Below, piece by piece: positions 9,901-18,244 of a stretch of DNA of 64,000 bases (positions are counted from its first letter, which is position 1; each line of letters opens with the position of its first letter). Source of the stretch: UBA1672 sp963977495 (GTDB taxonomy: Bacteria > Pseudomonadota > Alphaproteobacteria > Micavibrionales > Micavibrionaceae). The stretch covers positions 1-64,000 of the forward strand of contig CAXBOT010000001.1 in assembly GCA_963977495.1 (NCBI GenBank). The letters are read 5' to 3'. The translations under genes were made by a program, and so were the position numbers. The notes beneath the pieces were generated by a model. It did not search any database. It was not told the DNA's origin and saw only the letters and a program-made list of their open reading frames with translations.

Positions 9901-10327
9901 GGATATTTTGAAAAGCATGCGCCCTGCGGATAACAGTTTGGAATTTGGCTTGGGTGAGCGTACTAAGGAAAAATGGCCATCGGTTGAAAGCGAAACATTA
10001 CGTGACCACCGCAAAAACGCTCCGGCCTATGCGCTGTATTATATGGTGGAAAACGATATCCAGAGCAAAATAGAAGCGGGCGTCGCCAAAGATGAAATTA
10101 TGGCCGGATATGGCGATGGTGATCCGCAGGCGGCCGATGCCAGATTTAGGCAATATGGCGCGGCCTTACGCGCGGGAACATTGCCGCATAAGGCAAAATG
10201 GACGGGTAAGGAAACCTATGGCATGGAAAACCGTACAGATCCTGATCTTGATATGGCTGTGGTCATTGATTTTGCCCGTAAGCATAATGATCCGATGGGA
10301 TCACAGCGCGATCTTGATCTGTCTTAG
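6980..10327 (+). CDS. Divergent phosphoenolpyruvate carboxylase-like protein, probable pseudoenzyme
   Basis: 1115 residues, longer than ordinary PEP carboxylase (about 880-930). Landmarks of that family occur in order: FTPHPTEG at 135-142 (family LTAHPTE, catalytic His), GARSWDYDADGKNNAEG at 234-250 (family SWIGGDRDGNP), GFALEKGQTRHNDY at 395-408 (family LDIRQ-STRH), ASDAEKVGG at 597-605 (family YSDSAKDAG), IGGGQSLNRFGG at 634-645 (family HGRGGSIGRGG), YTEQGRTKRY at 688-697 (family RVTEQGE), NNGARPEAGKAKGG at 796-809 (family GSRPAKR) and SLRAIG at 815-820 (family LRAIPW). The HPTE histidine, the SDxxK lysine and one glycine-loop arginine remain. The loop histidine and first arginine (I634, G636), the arginine after LRAIPW and the C-terminal RNTG are gone. 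PEP carboxylation therefore seems unlikely. No membrane segment or signal peptide. GAGTG precedes the ATG; the gene is monocistronic. Confidence 0.8.
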   Translation: MGTGLTIDPNQLTDQSLFIEQLQKSGFSEEEAKVVLSEADSLGMLPDDMRVFQRHFRDENGAVDVHKIDAFMHIQNTKMTLDSYLPVLEDRAQNYDHETKLEHLRAAIELMHASGFSGQRIADTLSTYVKISKSFTPHPTEGLSPNGIRLSRNLVKAAEVPADKRELALQEAVREIAVSDDFGASKKSNMLDETDYSSKCARIHNQGVNELDRQIEKILFETTGEQVDVNLNTGARSWDYDADGKNNAEGFSMMMKMATTTMDAMSDLSENLAKASRGSIPENLREELTTLKFKVDGVMQKLHPVYDRSRKITADLATAKPDQRETLYRQLYETEYEGLFAKLSHAYDSLGGHRGLDFYEQTVKDLDRLRKDLSKHDRDSTEAVDDAFRTVRRNGFALEKGQTRHNDYVYIDMLDNMFDSDAFWGTGILSNKDRDEILMAGKFSNLSTDVQYLHWERILEHAKENGNRDQLIRILESTNPLTFKALSDGGNGYPDQEKAYADRMKLRALFPFKFEEGIISDAQEIGSPRQKFIADLYGMVHMKHMSLNEDPTNLAKQPTLVRQFNDHGGAQNMENRLNKMPDLFRRLHQALHIMRPASDAEKVGGSFTRLQAIDQYRGIVREAYDMKVPVEVMIGGGQSLNRFGGDVDMVRRILAQELKEIFLEKKDRGEALDEYDDKMIMMATSTLYTEQGRTKRYASATADQVMDDFAGKVTNIVQDYLDLKECVPDHTFIDDKHKFSPEMNRLQRIIADRGITEYETFNKIVLKDENGKPSDTLLIDRFTEMVGAPNLISTQNNGARPEAGKAKGGSKKTSSLRAIGKDQTSYTSQSFLAGIMASGGAMERFYDALHDHKNGITKNDIDDLMNDPDWNEAIFSRNLVDAGRFNATHLFEKCSNGDASDWTFDRAMEIGHQVVWQRDTKTDKMVLQYKGDENVSQEQLYLSKVYYERTMFLAMTEAAFTPKGEGVSLEDSVEDILKSMRPADNSLEFGLGERTKEKWPSVESETLRDHRKNAPAYALYYMVENDIQSKIEAGVAKDEIMAGYGDGDPQAADARFRQYGAALRAGTLPHKAKWTGKETYGMENRTDPDLDMAVVIDFARKHNDPMGSQRDLDLS

Positions 10328-10328
10328 G

Positions 10329-11450
10329 TTATTTGTGCGGCATAGTTGTGGTTTCATTCCATTGAATATCAAGATGGCCTAGCGCATTCAAATATTCATC
10401 TTTCGTGATGAACCCAATACATGGATGTGCGCCTGTGGTTTTGATGTCGCCATGCACCAACTTTTTCACCAATAAAATAGCAGGCATGCAGGGAATATAA
10501 GGCCCGTGGCCTGATTTTGCAATGAGATTGAATGTCGTGCTTTTGGGCGCGCCAGATTGATCTGTTCCAGATAAAACCATGTGAAACCCGCTTTTATCTG
10601 TGCCAAACCAATCAAAAAGATAAGATGTTTTCAACAAGAACGGCGCGGCGTTCTCAAGATTTTTAATCAAACCAATGCGCACCAGCCAAGATAAAAGCCA
10701 GAGTGCGCTATGGATGAAGGGGAGCTCTAACCCTGCATAAAACCGGATGGTTTTTAAGGTGGGGTAATATTTTGGGAAAAGGGCTAAATCAGGCACGTCG
10801 CAATTCCCCAATAACCGTAGACCTAAGCCCTGATAGCGCCGCAAATGAAGGTTCTGCCACCCATACACATCGCGAAAGCGACCATCGATTAAGGTTTTGA
10901 ATGGCTTGCCTGTATAGCCTAAAATCGCGGCTGTGGTGGCTAAACCGCGGGCCGTTTTCTGCGCGGTGGTGATACCGTAATCTATGGTTTCCAGCGCGCC
11001 AAACGTGGGCTGGTAATGCGCGATCAGCGCAGAGGTCAGACAAGGCACCGAGCTTGCGCCGCTTATCAGCAGAACATTATGCGCTTTGGCCGTTGCGTCC
11101 AGCGCCGCGATGCCTGCAACAAAATCACGACCATCGGCGAGATCAATATAATGCGCGCCTGCGGCGATGCAGGCTTGGGCAACATCATAGCTTTGTTTTT
11201 GAAACGGGCCGGAGGTATGTACGACAATATCCGGTTTTATCGCTGCCAGAGCATCCGTGATGTCTTCGTTGATGTCTATTCGGGCATATTCAAGTTGGTG
11301 CGCCGCATCGACCTCCTGCGCTAAATTTTGCGCTTTATCGGGCGAGCGTCCGGCAATAATGATTTGTATGCGCTCATCTTCTGCAAGGGTTTTGGTTATG
11401 AAGCTGCCGAAATTGCCATAACCGCCAATGATAAGGACGCGCTTTGTCAT
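10329..11450 (-). CDS. Saccharopine dehydrogenase-like NAD(P)-dependent oxidoreductase
   Basis: 373 residues from the ATG at 11450. That start is preferred over longer readings because MTKRVLIIGGYGNFGSFI opens the Rossmann fold directly and longer versions run into ccsA. The GGYGNFG dinucleotide loop, a TSGPFQ motif near residue 90 and a basic C-terminal half place it in the saccharopine dehydrogenase NADP-binding superfamily. This group also holds trans-acting enoyl reductases and many uncharacterised oxidoreductases, so the substrate is unknown. It lies 41 nt downstream of ccsA on the same strand and its stop is 1 bp from the stop of the convergent PEPC-like gene. Confidence 0.75.
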   Translation of the reverse strand: MTKRVLIIGGYGNFGSFITKTLAEDERIQIIIAGRSPDKAQNLAQEVDAAHQLEYARIDINEDITDALAAIKPDIVVHTSGPFQKQSYDVAQACIAAGAHYIDLADGRDFVAGIAALDATAKAHNVLLISGASSVPCLTSALIAHYQPTFGALETIDYGITTAQKTARGLATTAAILGYTGKPFKTLIDGRFRDVYGWQNLHLRRYQGLGLRLLGNCDVPDLALFPKYYPTLKTIRFYAGLELPFIHSALWLLSWLVRIGLIKNLENAAPFLLKTSYLFDWFGTDKSGFHMVLSGTDQSGAPKSTTFNLIAKSGHGPYIPCMPAILLVKKLVHGDIKTTGAHPCIGFITKDEYLNALGHLDIQWNETTTMPHK

Positions 11451-11490
11451 GTATTTTCCTGTCTTTGGATATGTATCCAATATCAATCGC

Positions 11491-13353
11491 TTATGCGGTC
11501 TTTGGGCTTTGTTTTTGTATAAACCAACATAACCCGATAATGAGCGCTGTTTCCCCGCCGATAAATGACGCGAGCATCCACGCTGCGGAATCGGTGAAAC
11601 CATAGGCGTGCAAGCCAACGCTGAGTAAATTAACGCCAAACCATGAGAGGCTGACAATCACAGAGAGATAGGCGAGCCCCGCAATCACCATCGGTTTTTG
11701 TAATTGCCCGCTGATGCGTCCGTGCAATATCCAGATCAGCCATAAAACGATAAGCAACGCACCGTTTTCTTTCGGATCCCAACCCCAGAAGCGCCCCCAG
11801 CTTTGGTCTGCCCAAATACCACCAAGCACAGTGCCGACGGCAGAAAACAGCAAGGCGAGCAGGGCGACATTATGAATATGTTTGAACAGGGCATCGTTAT
11901 ATTTGCCCATAGCGGCGCGAATGAGGGCGTAATGCGCCAGAATACTGGTGATTAAACAAAATGCATATCCCATCGTAATGCAGATAACATGCGTGGCGAG
12001 CCAAAAGTTGGTATTGAGCACAGCGGTTAAGACCATCAGGTTGTCGCCGCTCTCATCAAAGGTGACGCCGAGAAGGTGGAGTATAAAGCCGCCCCCCGCA
12101 GCGATCAGCAGCCAAAACGATGATTTATCACGCATAAAGGCGAGAAGCCCGTACAGAACGGTGACGATCCCGACAAAAATGATGGATTCATACAGCGTGC
12201 TGACAGGCGGGCGCTCAAGAATGTAGATACGCGCCGCAATCCCCGCCAGATGCAAAATTGCGCCGCCCCATAGGGGAAGAAGGGCGATGCGCGTGATTGT
12301 CTCTTTTTTCCAATATAGCCCTACAGCTACGATAAGAAGTGAGAATGCATAGAGCAACATGCTGATATAAAATGGATTAACGTGGTTATAAAGATATTCT
12401 GTTTCAAGGGCATTTTCCCTTATCGCGCCGCCAGCCTGCGCGCGTATCTCTTGCTCAATATGGGTAATGCTCGATTGCCATAGCGGCGCATCGTTGTTGT
12501 GAAAGGCAAAGGCCAATGCTTGCCAATCGGCAAAGGTCGCGGGGGGCTGCGCGTTTGTTTCTGCGCCTGCCTTAAGGGCGTTTTGCCAAGGTGTTTGCCA
12601 GATATTATCCGCACTCGAAGGAAAAACTTTGAGCAACTTACTGTTTTGCCCTGCGTTTTTTAAGTTTGCCGCCGTGAAGGAAAGGTAGATAATCGCCTGT
12701 TCTGCGGGGGTGTAATCTTCGATGGTATTGCCCTTGGTGGCAAGAATGGCCTTGACCTGCGTTTGCAGGGCACCCTGAAAGCTTGATACATCCAGATAGC
12801 TTAGCTGTTTGCCCGCATAGGGTTGTAGTGGGGCGGGCACATCATCGGGCAGTTGCACGGAAAGGGGCAGGAAGAGGGTCAGGCTGCTGAGGATATTGGC
12901 GAGCAAAACGGTGTTTTGCTGTAACGCCACAAAATCACGCTGGGCGGGTGTCCATTTATCTTCGGGGGTTTCGAGAATGGAGCGCAGAATATCTTGCTTC
13001 TTAGCAAGTGCGCTCGATGTTTCATTATAGGCATAGAGCTTTGTTTCGTGATGCTCCAGCTCCAGCATATTGAGAAGGTTGGGGTTGATTATTTTTAAGA
13101 CAGGCGTATTTTCCGCCAAGGCAGGGTTAAACAGAGCCTCTGCCAACCACAATATGGCTTGCTTGTCATTGCCTGAGAGCTTCTTGTGTAGGGAGCGGGC
13201 AACGCTATCCATTGGTTTGATGCGCCCCTCATGCATGACCGGAATTTTTGAAAAAGCGTCCAGATCAAATGACTTGGCATGCGCGGGGGCAGCAGAAAAA
13301 AGCGGCAGGCAGAACATGCAAAGCAATATCGTGCGGAAGGTTTTACGAAACAT
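11491..13353 (-). CDS. ccsA: Cytochrome c biogenesis protein CcsA/ResC type, long form
   Basis: 620 residues from the second ATG (13353), which has GGGAGG six bases upstream; the ATG at 13359 abuts that site. A signal peptide ends near AHA. About 300 residues of periplasmic domain follow, starting with the IPVMHEGRIKPMDSVAR segment typical of long CcsA proteins. Then come about eight transmembrane helices with the haem-handling tryptophan motif WGWDPKENGALL near residue 540. With ResB it would export haem and ligate it to apocytochromes c (System II). The gene overlaps the end of resB by 11 nt, indicating translational coupling. Confidence 0.88.
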   Translation of the reverse strand: MFRKTFRTILLCMFCLPLFSAAPAHAKSFDLDAFSKIPVMHEGRIKPMDSVARSLHKKLSGNDKQAILWLAEALFNPALAENTPVLKIINPNLLNMLELEHHETKLYAYNETSSALAKKQDILRSILETPEDKWTPAQRDFVALQQNTVLLANILSSLTLFLPLSVQLPDDVPAPLQPYAGKQLSYLDVSSFQGALQTQVKAILATKGNTIEDYTPAEQAIIYLSFTAANLKNAGQNSKLLKVFPSSADNIWQTPWQNALKAGAETNAQPPATFADWQALAFAFHNNDAPLWQSSITHIEQEIRAQAGGAIRENALETEYLYNHVNPFYISMLLYAFSLLIVAVGLYWKKETITRIALLPLWGGAILHLAGIAARIYILERPPVSTLYESIIFVGIVTVLYGLLAFMRDKSSFWLLIAAGGGFILHLLGVTFDESGDNLMVLTAVLNTNFWLATHVICITMGYAFCLITSILAHYALIRAAMGKYNDALFKHIHNVALLALLFSAVGTVLGGIWADQSWGRFWGWDPKENGALLIVLWLIWILHGRISGQLQKPMVIAGLAYLSVIVSLSWFGVNLLSVGLHAYGFTDSAAWMLASFIGGETALIIGLCWFIQKQSPKTA

Positions 13354-14458
13354 GGGCATCCTCCCGTTTCTTTACGCGCTTTGTTCTTCTGCGCGCGAAT
13401 AAATGCACGATAATGCCCAAACACATGGCAATGCCCGATATGTAGGGGAAGGAGCGCCCTGCGTTCCACACAACTGCCAAAACCGAAATATCACCCTGCG
13501 GTGTTTCTATGAAGGAGGATTGAAAGAATGTGTAGCCTTTGTAACGCAAAGGTTCGTTCATTTTGATCAGGCTTTCCCATTGTGCTTGTCCGTCATGAAT
13601 GCGCACACGGGATTGATATGATTTGGCCATGGTTGTGCCCGGATGCATATCGCGTTTGAATTCAATCAACTCAATGCTAAAGGGCAGTTTGCGTTGTTTC
13701 TTGCGCAAGGCGAACTGATAGCTTTTATCGCCGATTGATATTTCAGGTAATTGGGGGATGTTCTCCAGAACCAGAAAGACACCGTCATGGTCGCTGCCTT
13801 TGATACGGAAGGTCAGGCCGGCCATGTTGTCTTCATCTTGTGTTTTTAACGCATCATTGGTGAGGGTCATATGTTGCGCCATGCCCGAATATTGGTCGTT
13901 TGCATTGGTGCGGTTTTCAATTTTACAGTTGCGGCATGTTTCCAAAATGGTGATTTTTATTGGCGTGTTTTTGATTAAAATCGTTTGCCCTACGCTTAGA
14001 TCATTATGATCGAATATCTGTATTTCCTTACCCTGTTCATCAAGCATGGCAAAGGCGCGCTCGTGATAATCGGTGACGAACATCTTTTGTTGGGTGGGGC
14101 TTAAATCAATATAGCCCTCACTGCTGAACAGGGCGGTGAACAGCCCCCCGATCAATAAAAGCATTGCCCCGATATGGGTGAGGATAATACCGGCATTACG
14201 CAGCGTCCACGGGCTTTTGAATATGAGCTTGAATGAGAGGTTTAAGAAAATGAGTGCGATCAATAATGGTAAGCCGGGCAAAGGCACGAAACCGACCCAT
14301 AATATGGGAGAAGAGAAGAACATTTTCGTGGCTTCGAACAGGCCGATATATTTTTGCGCCACAGTTCCGGCGGTTAAATACAGCATCAAGACAGGCAGCA
14401 CATAATGTAGAATGACGGGCTTGGATAAAGTGTTCGAAATTTTGCGTGTTATCGTCAT
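13343..14458 (-). CDS. resB: Cytochrome c biogenesis protein ResB (Ccs1)
   Basis: 371 residues. Three helices in the first 120 residues (around 15-33, 50-72 and 90-112), a long periplasmic domain, and a last helix near residue 345 followed by a basic tail. The region LRNAGIILTHIGAMLLLIGG and the late KMNEPLRYKGYTFFQSSF segment are characteristic of ResB, as is the overlap with ccsA. It holds apocytochrome/haem on the periplasmic face for System II assembly. A CRNC pair lies near residue 180. Alphaproteobacteria mostly use System I, which makes this pair notable. Confidence 0.88.
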   Translation of the reverse strand: MTITRKISNTLSKPVILHYVLPVLMLYLTAGTVAQKYIGLFEATKMFFSSPILWVGFVPLPGLPLLIALIFLNLSFKLIFKSPWTLRNAGIILTHIGAMLLLIGGLFTALFSSEGYIDLSPTQQKMFVTDYHERAFAMLDEQGKEIQIFDHNDLSVGQTILIKNTPIKITILETCRNCKIENRTNANDQYSGMAQHMTLTNDALKTQDEDNMAGLTFRIKGSDHDGVFLVLENIPQLPEISIGDKSYQFALRKKQRKLPFSIELIEFKRDMHPGTTMAKSYQSRVRIHDGQAQWESLIKMNEPLRYKGYTFFQSSFIETPQGDISVLAVVWNAGRSFPYISGIAMCLGIIVHLFARRRTKRVKKREDAHVS

Positions 14459-14600
14459 GCGCGTTAATGGCTTTATATTGTCAAATTGAAAGGGCGAACC
14501 TAATTTTCCGCTTGGTTATAGGACAAAATAAGGCACAAATCCATGATAATCCTATGCCTGTAAAGCTGCAGAGTATAGCCCCCTTGTCAGGGCGGGGTGG

Positions 14601-15683
14601 TTAGGGCGCTTTGCTTTGCTCCAGCCAAGCGTGGTAACCGCCAGCCATATTACTGATATTTAAATAACCATGTTGTTTGAGGATCTGCGCCGCCCGAACG
14701 CCGCGTGGTCCTTTTTGGCAATATAAAATGATTTCAGTATTCAGATCTAAATCTGGCTTATCGCCGCGCATCAATAGCGAGAGGGCAAGATGCTGCGCGC
14801 CCGCAATATGCCCTGCGTCCCATTCGTCGCGTTCGCGCACATCAATTAAAAGCGCCGCGTTATTGTCGCGCGCTTGATCGGGGGTGGTTTCGCTCACATA
14901 GCCGCAAACGGGGGAAGTGTATTGCAGGAAAATAGCCTCTTTGGGTTTTGAGCATGTCGGGCACTCCGGATTTTTCGGTAAAGACAGCGTGCGGCTTTCC
15001 ATTGATTTTGTGTCGATTGTCCAAAGCTTGCCCGACAGGGGGGTGAAGCTTTCGTGGTTTGTGATGATCTTGATGGCTTCCATGGCTTGGGTCGTGCCAA
15101 TCATGCCTGCAACCGCGCCAATCACACCGGCTTCGGCGCAATTGGGGATGTAACCTTGCGGCGGCTCGGGAAACAGGCAGCGATAACAGGGGCCATTTTG
15201 ATGATTAAAAACAGATATCTGCCCGTCAAAGCCGAGTATGGAGCCGTAAATAAAAGGCGTGTCAGTTTTTATCGCCGTATCGTTAATCAGAAATTTGGTC
15301 GCAAAGTTATCTGTGCCATCGATGATAATGTCGTAATTATGAAATAAGCCCTGCGCATTTTTATCAGTTAATTCATGTGCATAGACCTGAATGCTAATCT
15401 CAGGGTTTAGGTGTTGTAGGTGTTCCTTCGCCGCTTCAGCTTTGTTTTTGCCGATATCATGAATAGTAAACAAAACCTGACGCTGTAGATTTGTTTCATC
15501 GACGTTATCAAAATCAATAATGCCGATACGCCCGATACCAGCCGCAGCAAGATACAGCAATGCAGGGCAGCCCAAGCCCCCCGCACCAACACATAACACA
15601 GAAGAATCGGCAAGGCGTTGTTGTCCGTTCTGTCCAATCTCGGGAAGGACAATTTGGCGATCATAGCGGTTTTTATCAGTCAT
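14601..15683 (-). CDS. moeZ: MoeB/ThiF-type adenylyltransferase fused to rhodanese (MoeZ-like)
   Basis: 360 residues. Residues 1-245 form a ThiF/MoeB E1-like domain: YDRQIVLPEIGQ start, the ATP-binding VLCVGAGGLGCPALLYLA, DGTDNFATKFLINDT, and two CxxC zinc pairs (CYRC near 170, CPTC near 240). Residues about 265-357 form a rhodanese domain with active-site Cys322 in YCQKGPRG. Such fusions adenylate the C-terminal glycine of ubiquitin-like sulfur carriers (MoaD/ThiS) and then thiocarboxylate it, for molybdopterin, thiamine or tRNA thiolation. The carrier is not encoded nearby. The gene stands alone, 142 nt upstream of resB on the same strand. Confidence 0.88.
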   Translation of the reverse strand: MTDKNRYDRQIVLPEIGQNGQQRLADSSVLCVGAGGLGCPALLYLAAAGIGRIGIIDFDNVDETNLQRQVLFTIHDIGKNKAEAAKEHLQHLNPEISIQVYAHELTDKNAQGLFHNYDIIIDGTDNFATKFLINDTAIKTDTPFIYGSILGFDGQISVFNHQNGPCYRCLFPEPPQGYIPNCAEAGVIGAVAGMIGTTQAMEAIKIITNHESFTPLSGKLWTIDTKSMESRTLSLPKNPECPTCSKPKEAIFLQYTSPVCGYVSETTPDQARDNNAALLIDVRERDEWDAGHIAGAQHLALSLLMRGDKPDLDLNTEIILYCQKGPRGVRAAQILKQHGYLNISNMAGGYHAWLEQSKAP

Positions 15684-15972
15684 AATCAGGCATAGTAATG
15701 CGTATTATATATTTTAAAAGTCTATTTTTTGCCCTGCCTTGAAGAAAAATGAGCACATCGATTTTGTGTTGTTTGATTGCAAACGATATCGCTCTGCATA
15801 CAGCCGTATTTTATAAACACGAAGTGCGCCCTTAAATTTAACTATTATGATGCAATCTATGGTGGCACAATTAAGTGCTTTTGGTTATTAAGAAAATCAT
15901 TCTGAAGCGGCTTATTTCGTAGGATGAAACCTGCGTTTGTAGGACGTGGAATGATGGAGGTTGAATAAGCGT

Positions 15973-16503
15973 ATGTTATCTGAATTACAATCCTTTCTTG
16001 GTCATTTTTTCTGGTTTGGGGGAGATGCTCCTGTGAATGCGGAGCACGGCGAATATATTATCTCGCTTGTCGTCTTATCTTTCGTTATTGCCACCTTAGG
16101 CTCATTTGTCGCATTACGGTTGGCGACGGATATTTACAAAGCCCCCACTGAAAAAATGAAAACGTTTCTTCATCTATGCGGTGCAATCGCTTTTGGTGCG
16201 GGGATCTGGTCAACGCATTTTATCGGTATGCTGGCCTATGATATGGAGAAGGCGCATCGCTATAACCTCTGGATGACCCTTGTATCAATGTTAATTGCCG
16301 AAGATCCAACGGATCAATGGAAGGCCGCGGCGCATAAATTAAAGGGCGCTGCAGGCTATGTCGGGGCGGAGCAAATGAAAACATTATGCGCCCATGCACA
16401 AAATATGGAAGCGGCCAATACGGAGGAACGTACGCGCACATATGAAAAAATCGAACAAAGCTATAACGCGGTACGTCATTTTTTAGAGGAGAGATCGGCG
16501 TGA
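15973..16503 (+). CDS. Short MHYT - Hpt fusion protein
   Basis: 176 residues from the ATG; a GGAGG lies 12 nt upstream, while the in-frame TTG at 15961 has no space for it. The N-terminal part has two or three hydrophobic helices and the signature GIWSTHFIGMLAY, the first portion of an MHYT membrane sensor. Straight after the third helix (VSMLIA) the chain becomes an Hpt domain, AAAHKLKGAAGYVGA, with the phosphorylatable histidine. Full-size relatives normally carry kinase and receiver domains between such parts. The arrangement looks like an in-frame internal deletion of a hybrid kinase. The next gene, a response regulator, overlaps by 4 nt. Confidence 0.75.
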   Translation: MLSELQSFLGHFFWFGGDAPVNAEHGEYIISLVVLSFVIATLGSFVALRLATDIYKAPTEKMKTFLHLCGAIAFGAGIWSTHFIGMLAYDMEKAHRYNLWMTLVSMLIAEDPTDQWKAAAHKLKGAAGYVGAEQMKTLCAHAQNMEAANTEERTRTYEKIEQSYNAVRHFLEERSA

Positions 16504-17264
16504 TCCTTGCAAACAAAAAGAATGACACAGAATTAATGACACTTGTTTTGTCGATCAAAAATTACATGAATGAGTGGCAAATCGTAAATGTAAATGTGAT
16601 TGATAATAGCCGCCTGTCGCAACGATCTATTCTAGAGCGGTTATTGGATCAGTATCGCCGATATGAGGGGATGATTTATCCTGTGTCAGATAAAAAAATT
16701 GTGATGCTTGTCCGTTTGGGCTTGATTGAAAATTATGCCATTATGAAAGCTGAGATTGAGCAAAAAATCCCGGAGCATTGTTGCCGTGTTTTACTGCGTA
16801 AAATGAGTGCTATAGGCCTGCGGCAGATGCAAATTGGTCTTATGAATAAGGACAATTCTGTTGGCTTGCAGGATAATTTGTTTGCGCATCGAGTGGAGCG
16901 TCGAGAGAATGTCATACTGATCGCGGATGATGATCCGTTTGTCAGGAAGTCAATGGCAACGATTTTGACGCCTTGCGGCACGGTTTTTGAAGCCAAGAGC
17001 GGGGATGAGGTGGTGGCTGCCTATATACAGCATAATCCTGATATTCTTCTTTTAGATATTCACATGCCTGAAAAAACAGGATTGGAATTGATCCCTGAAA
17101 TTATTGAATATGATTCTGATGCCTTTATCCTTGTATTGAGCGCGGATAGTATGCGGGAAAATGTTCTGATTGCTTTAGAAAAGGGCGCAGCAGGATTTTT
17201 GACCAAACCGCCGGCCAAACAGAAGGTTCAGGAATATTTGGGACAGTGCATTACCATCCGTTAA
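16500..17264 (+). CDS. Response regulator with N-terminal unknown domain
   Basis: 254 residues, starting at a GTG that overlaps the previous stop (GTGA), so the two are translationally coupled. Residues about 1-130 are a domain I do not recognise. Residues about 135-250 are a receiver: ILIADDDPFVRKSM, phosphoacceptor Asp in ILLLDIHMPEKTG, Ser in LVLSADS and Lys in FLTKPPAK. There is no DNA-binding or enzymatic output domain after the receiver. It is the likely phosphotransfer partner of the MHYT-Hpt protein; the histidine kinase itself is not encoded here. Confidence 0.8.
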   Translation: MILANKKNDTELMTLVLSIKNYMNEWQIVNVNVIDNSRLSQRSILERLLDQYRRYEGMIYPVSDKKIVMLVRLGLIENYAIMKAEIEQKIPEHCCRVLLRKMSAIGLRQMQIGLMNKDNSVGLQDNLFAHRVERRENVILIADDDPFVRKSMATILTPCGTVFEAKSGDEVVAAYIQHNPDILLLDIHMPEKTGLELIPEIIEYDSDAFILVLSADSMRENVLIALEKGAAGFLTKPPAKQKVQEYLGQCITIR

Positions 17265-17307
17265 ATATTATATGGGGGTGATTGGCATTGTTTTGGCGTT
17301 GTTCAAT

Positions 17308-18018
17308 TTAAAGCTGTGGCTGGATATCAAAATCATCTAAATGTGCGCCGTAAATATTATTATACTTACTATAGGGCGGGTTCGTCAGTATTTTCAGGGC
17401 ATTATCATGTGGTGGTTCGCCGCCGTTGAATGATCTTAAATAGATATCAGCCGCGGTTTCATCCAACTCAACATAGCCTTTTTGCAAAAGGGCGTTATAG
17501 ACCTGCGGACTTTCTTGTAAGTAAAACCCGGGGCGTGGGTTATTGGAATCATAGACCTCGCCATTTTGTTGGTCTGCACAGAACTGGGAAAATGTCGGGT
17601 CGAATAAAAAGGGTTTTTCACCATCGTTGGTCTGAAGTGTAATCGTAACGCCGACATGCCCGTATGTGGGTTTGTAAAGCATTGTTTCCGTATCGTAAGC
17701 ATGGGCTTGCAGGCGCAGCTTATGTGACGCGCTCAACGTGGCTGATTGAACTAAACCACAGGGGTCTTCAGACATTTTTGCGGGTCTTTTGGTGAACGGG
17801 TCGACTATATCTTGTGCGAGCGTGAAGGAGTCACAGGCATGTTGCACAAGGCGGTCAAGCAACAACGTGCATTGATCATCATTTTCCAAAGGCTCGCGGG
17901 CGAATAATTTTTGTTTGATTGTGTCCCACGTAAAAGAAACACTGTCATTGTCCGAAAGGGGAATAAACATCCGACCATCTTGAAAATAGGTTTTTAAAGA
18001 TTGAGATTGTTGCTCCAT
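17308..18018 (-). CDS. Putative papain/transglutaminase-fold protein
   Basis: 236 residues, no signal peptide and no membrane segment. I see a possible Cys-His-Asp set: Cys in DPCGLVQSATLSASHKL (near residue 85), His in YGHVGVTITL (near 120), and Asp in FLFDPTFSQFC (near 140). The DPTFSQF-type block is common in papain-like and transglutaminase-like cysteine enzymes, including secreted effectors. This is motif reading only, so activity is unproven. It is divergent from the next gene (metallopeptidase) across 226 nt at the left edge of an accessory region. Confidence 0.5.
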   Translation of the reverse strand: MEQQSQSLKTYFQDGRMFIPLSDNDSVSFTWDTIKQKLFAREPLENDDQCTLLLDRLVQHACDSFTLAQDIVDPFTKRPAKMSEDPCGLVQSATLSASHKLRLQAHAYDTETMLYKPTYGHVGVTITLQTNDGEKPFLFDPTFSQFCADQQNGEVYDSNNPRPGFYLQESPQVYNALLQKGYVELDETAADIYLRSFNGGEPPHDNALKILTNPPYSKYNNIYGAHLDDFDIQPQL

Positions 18019-18244
18019 TGATACCCTGCATCACTAATCAATTTTTATATTTCGTAAAATGTAGCAACTCCCCAATTTTGACGCAAATATAATGTTGTTT
18101 TGCAGCACGTGGTGATCCAGAGGGTTATTGGATACCCTCAATTGAAAAAACAGCCCTAACAGGCCGATAGGCTTGTAACTTTGTTGACATATTATGAAGA
18201 AAATTACATGCTCCTAACTCCAAAATACGCACGAATACTTAGGA

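Noticed and set aside
12420..12614. Minus-strand frame within ccsA
   Set aside because: Alternate-frame shadow of ccsA without a ribosome site.
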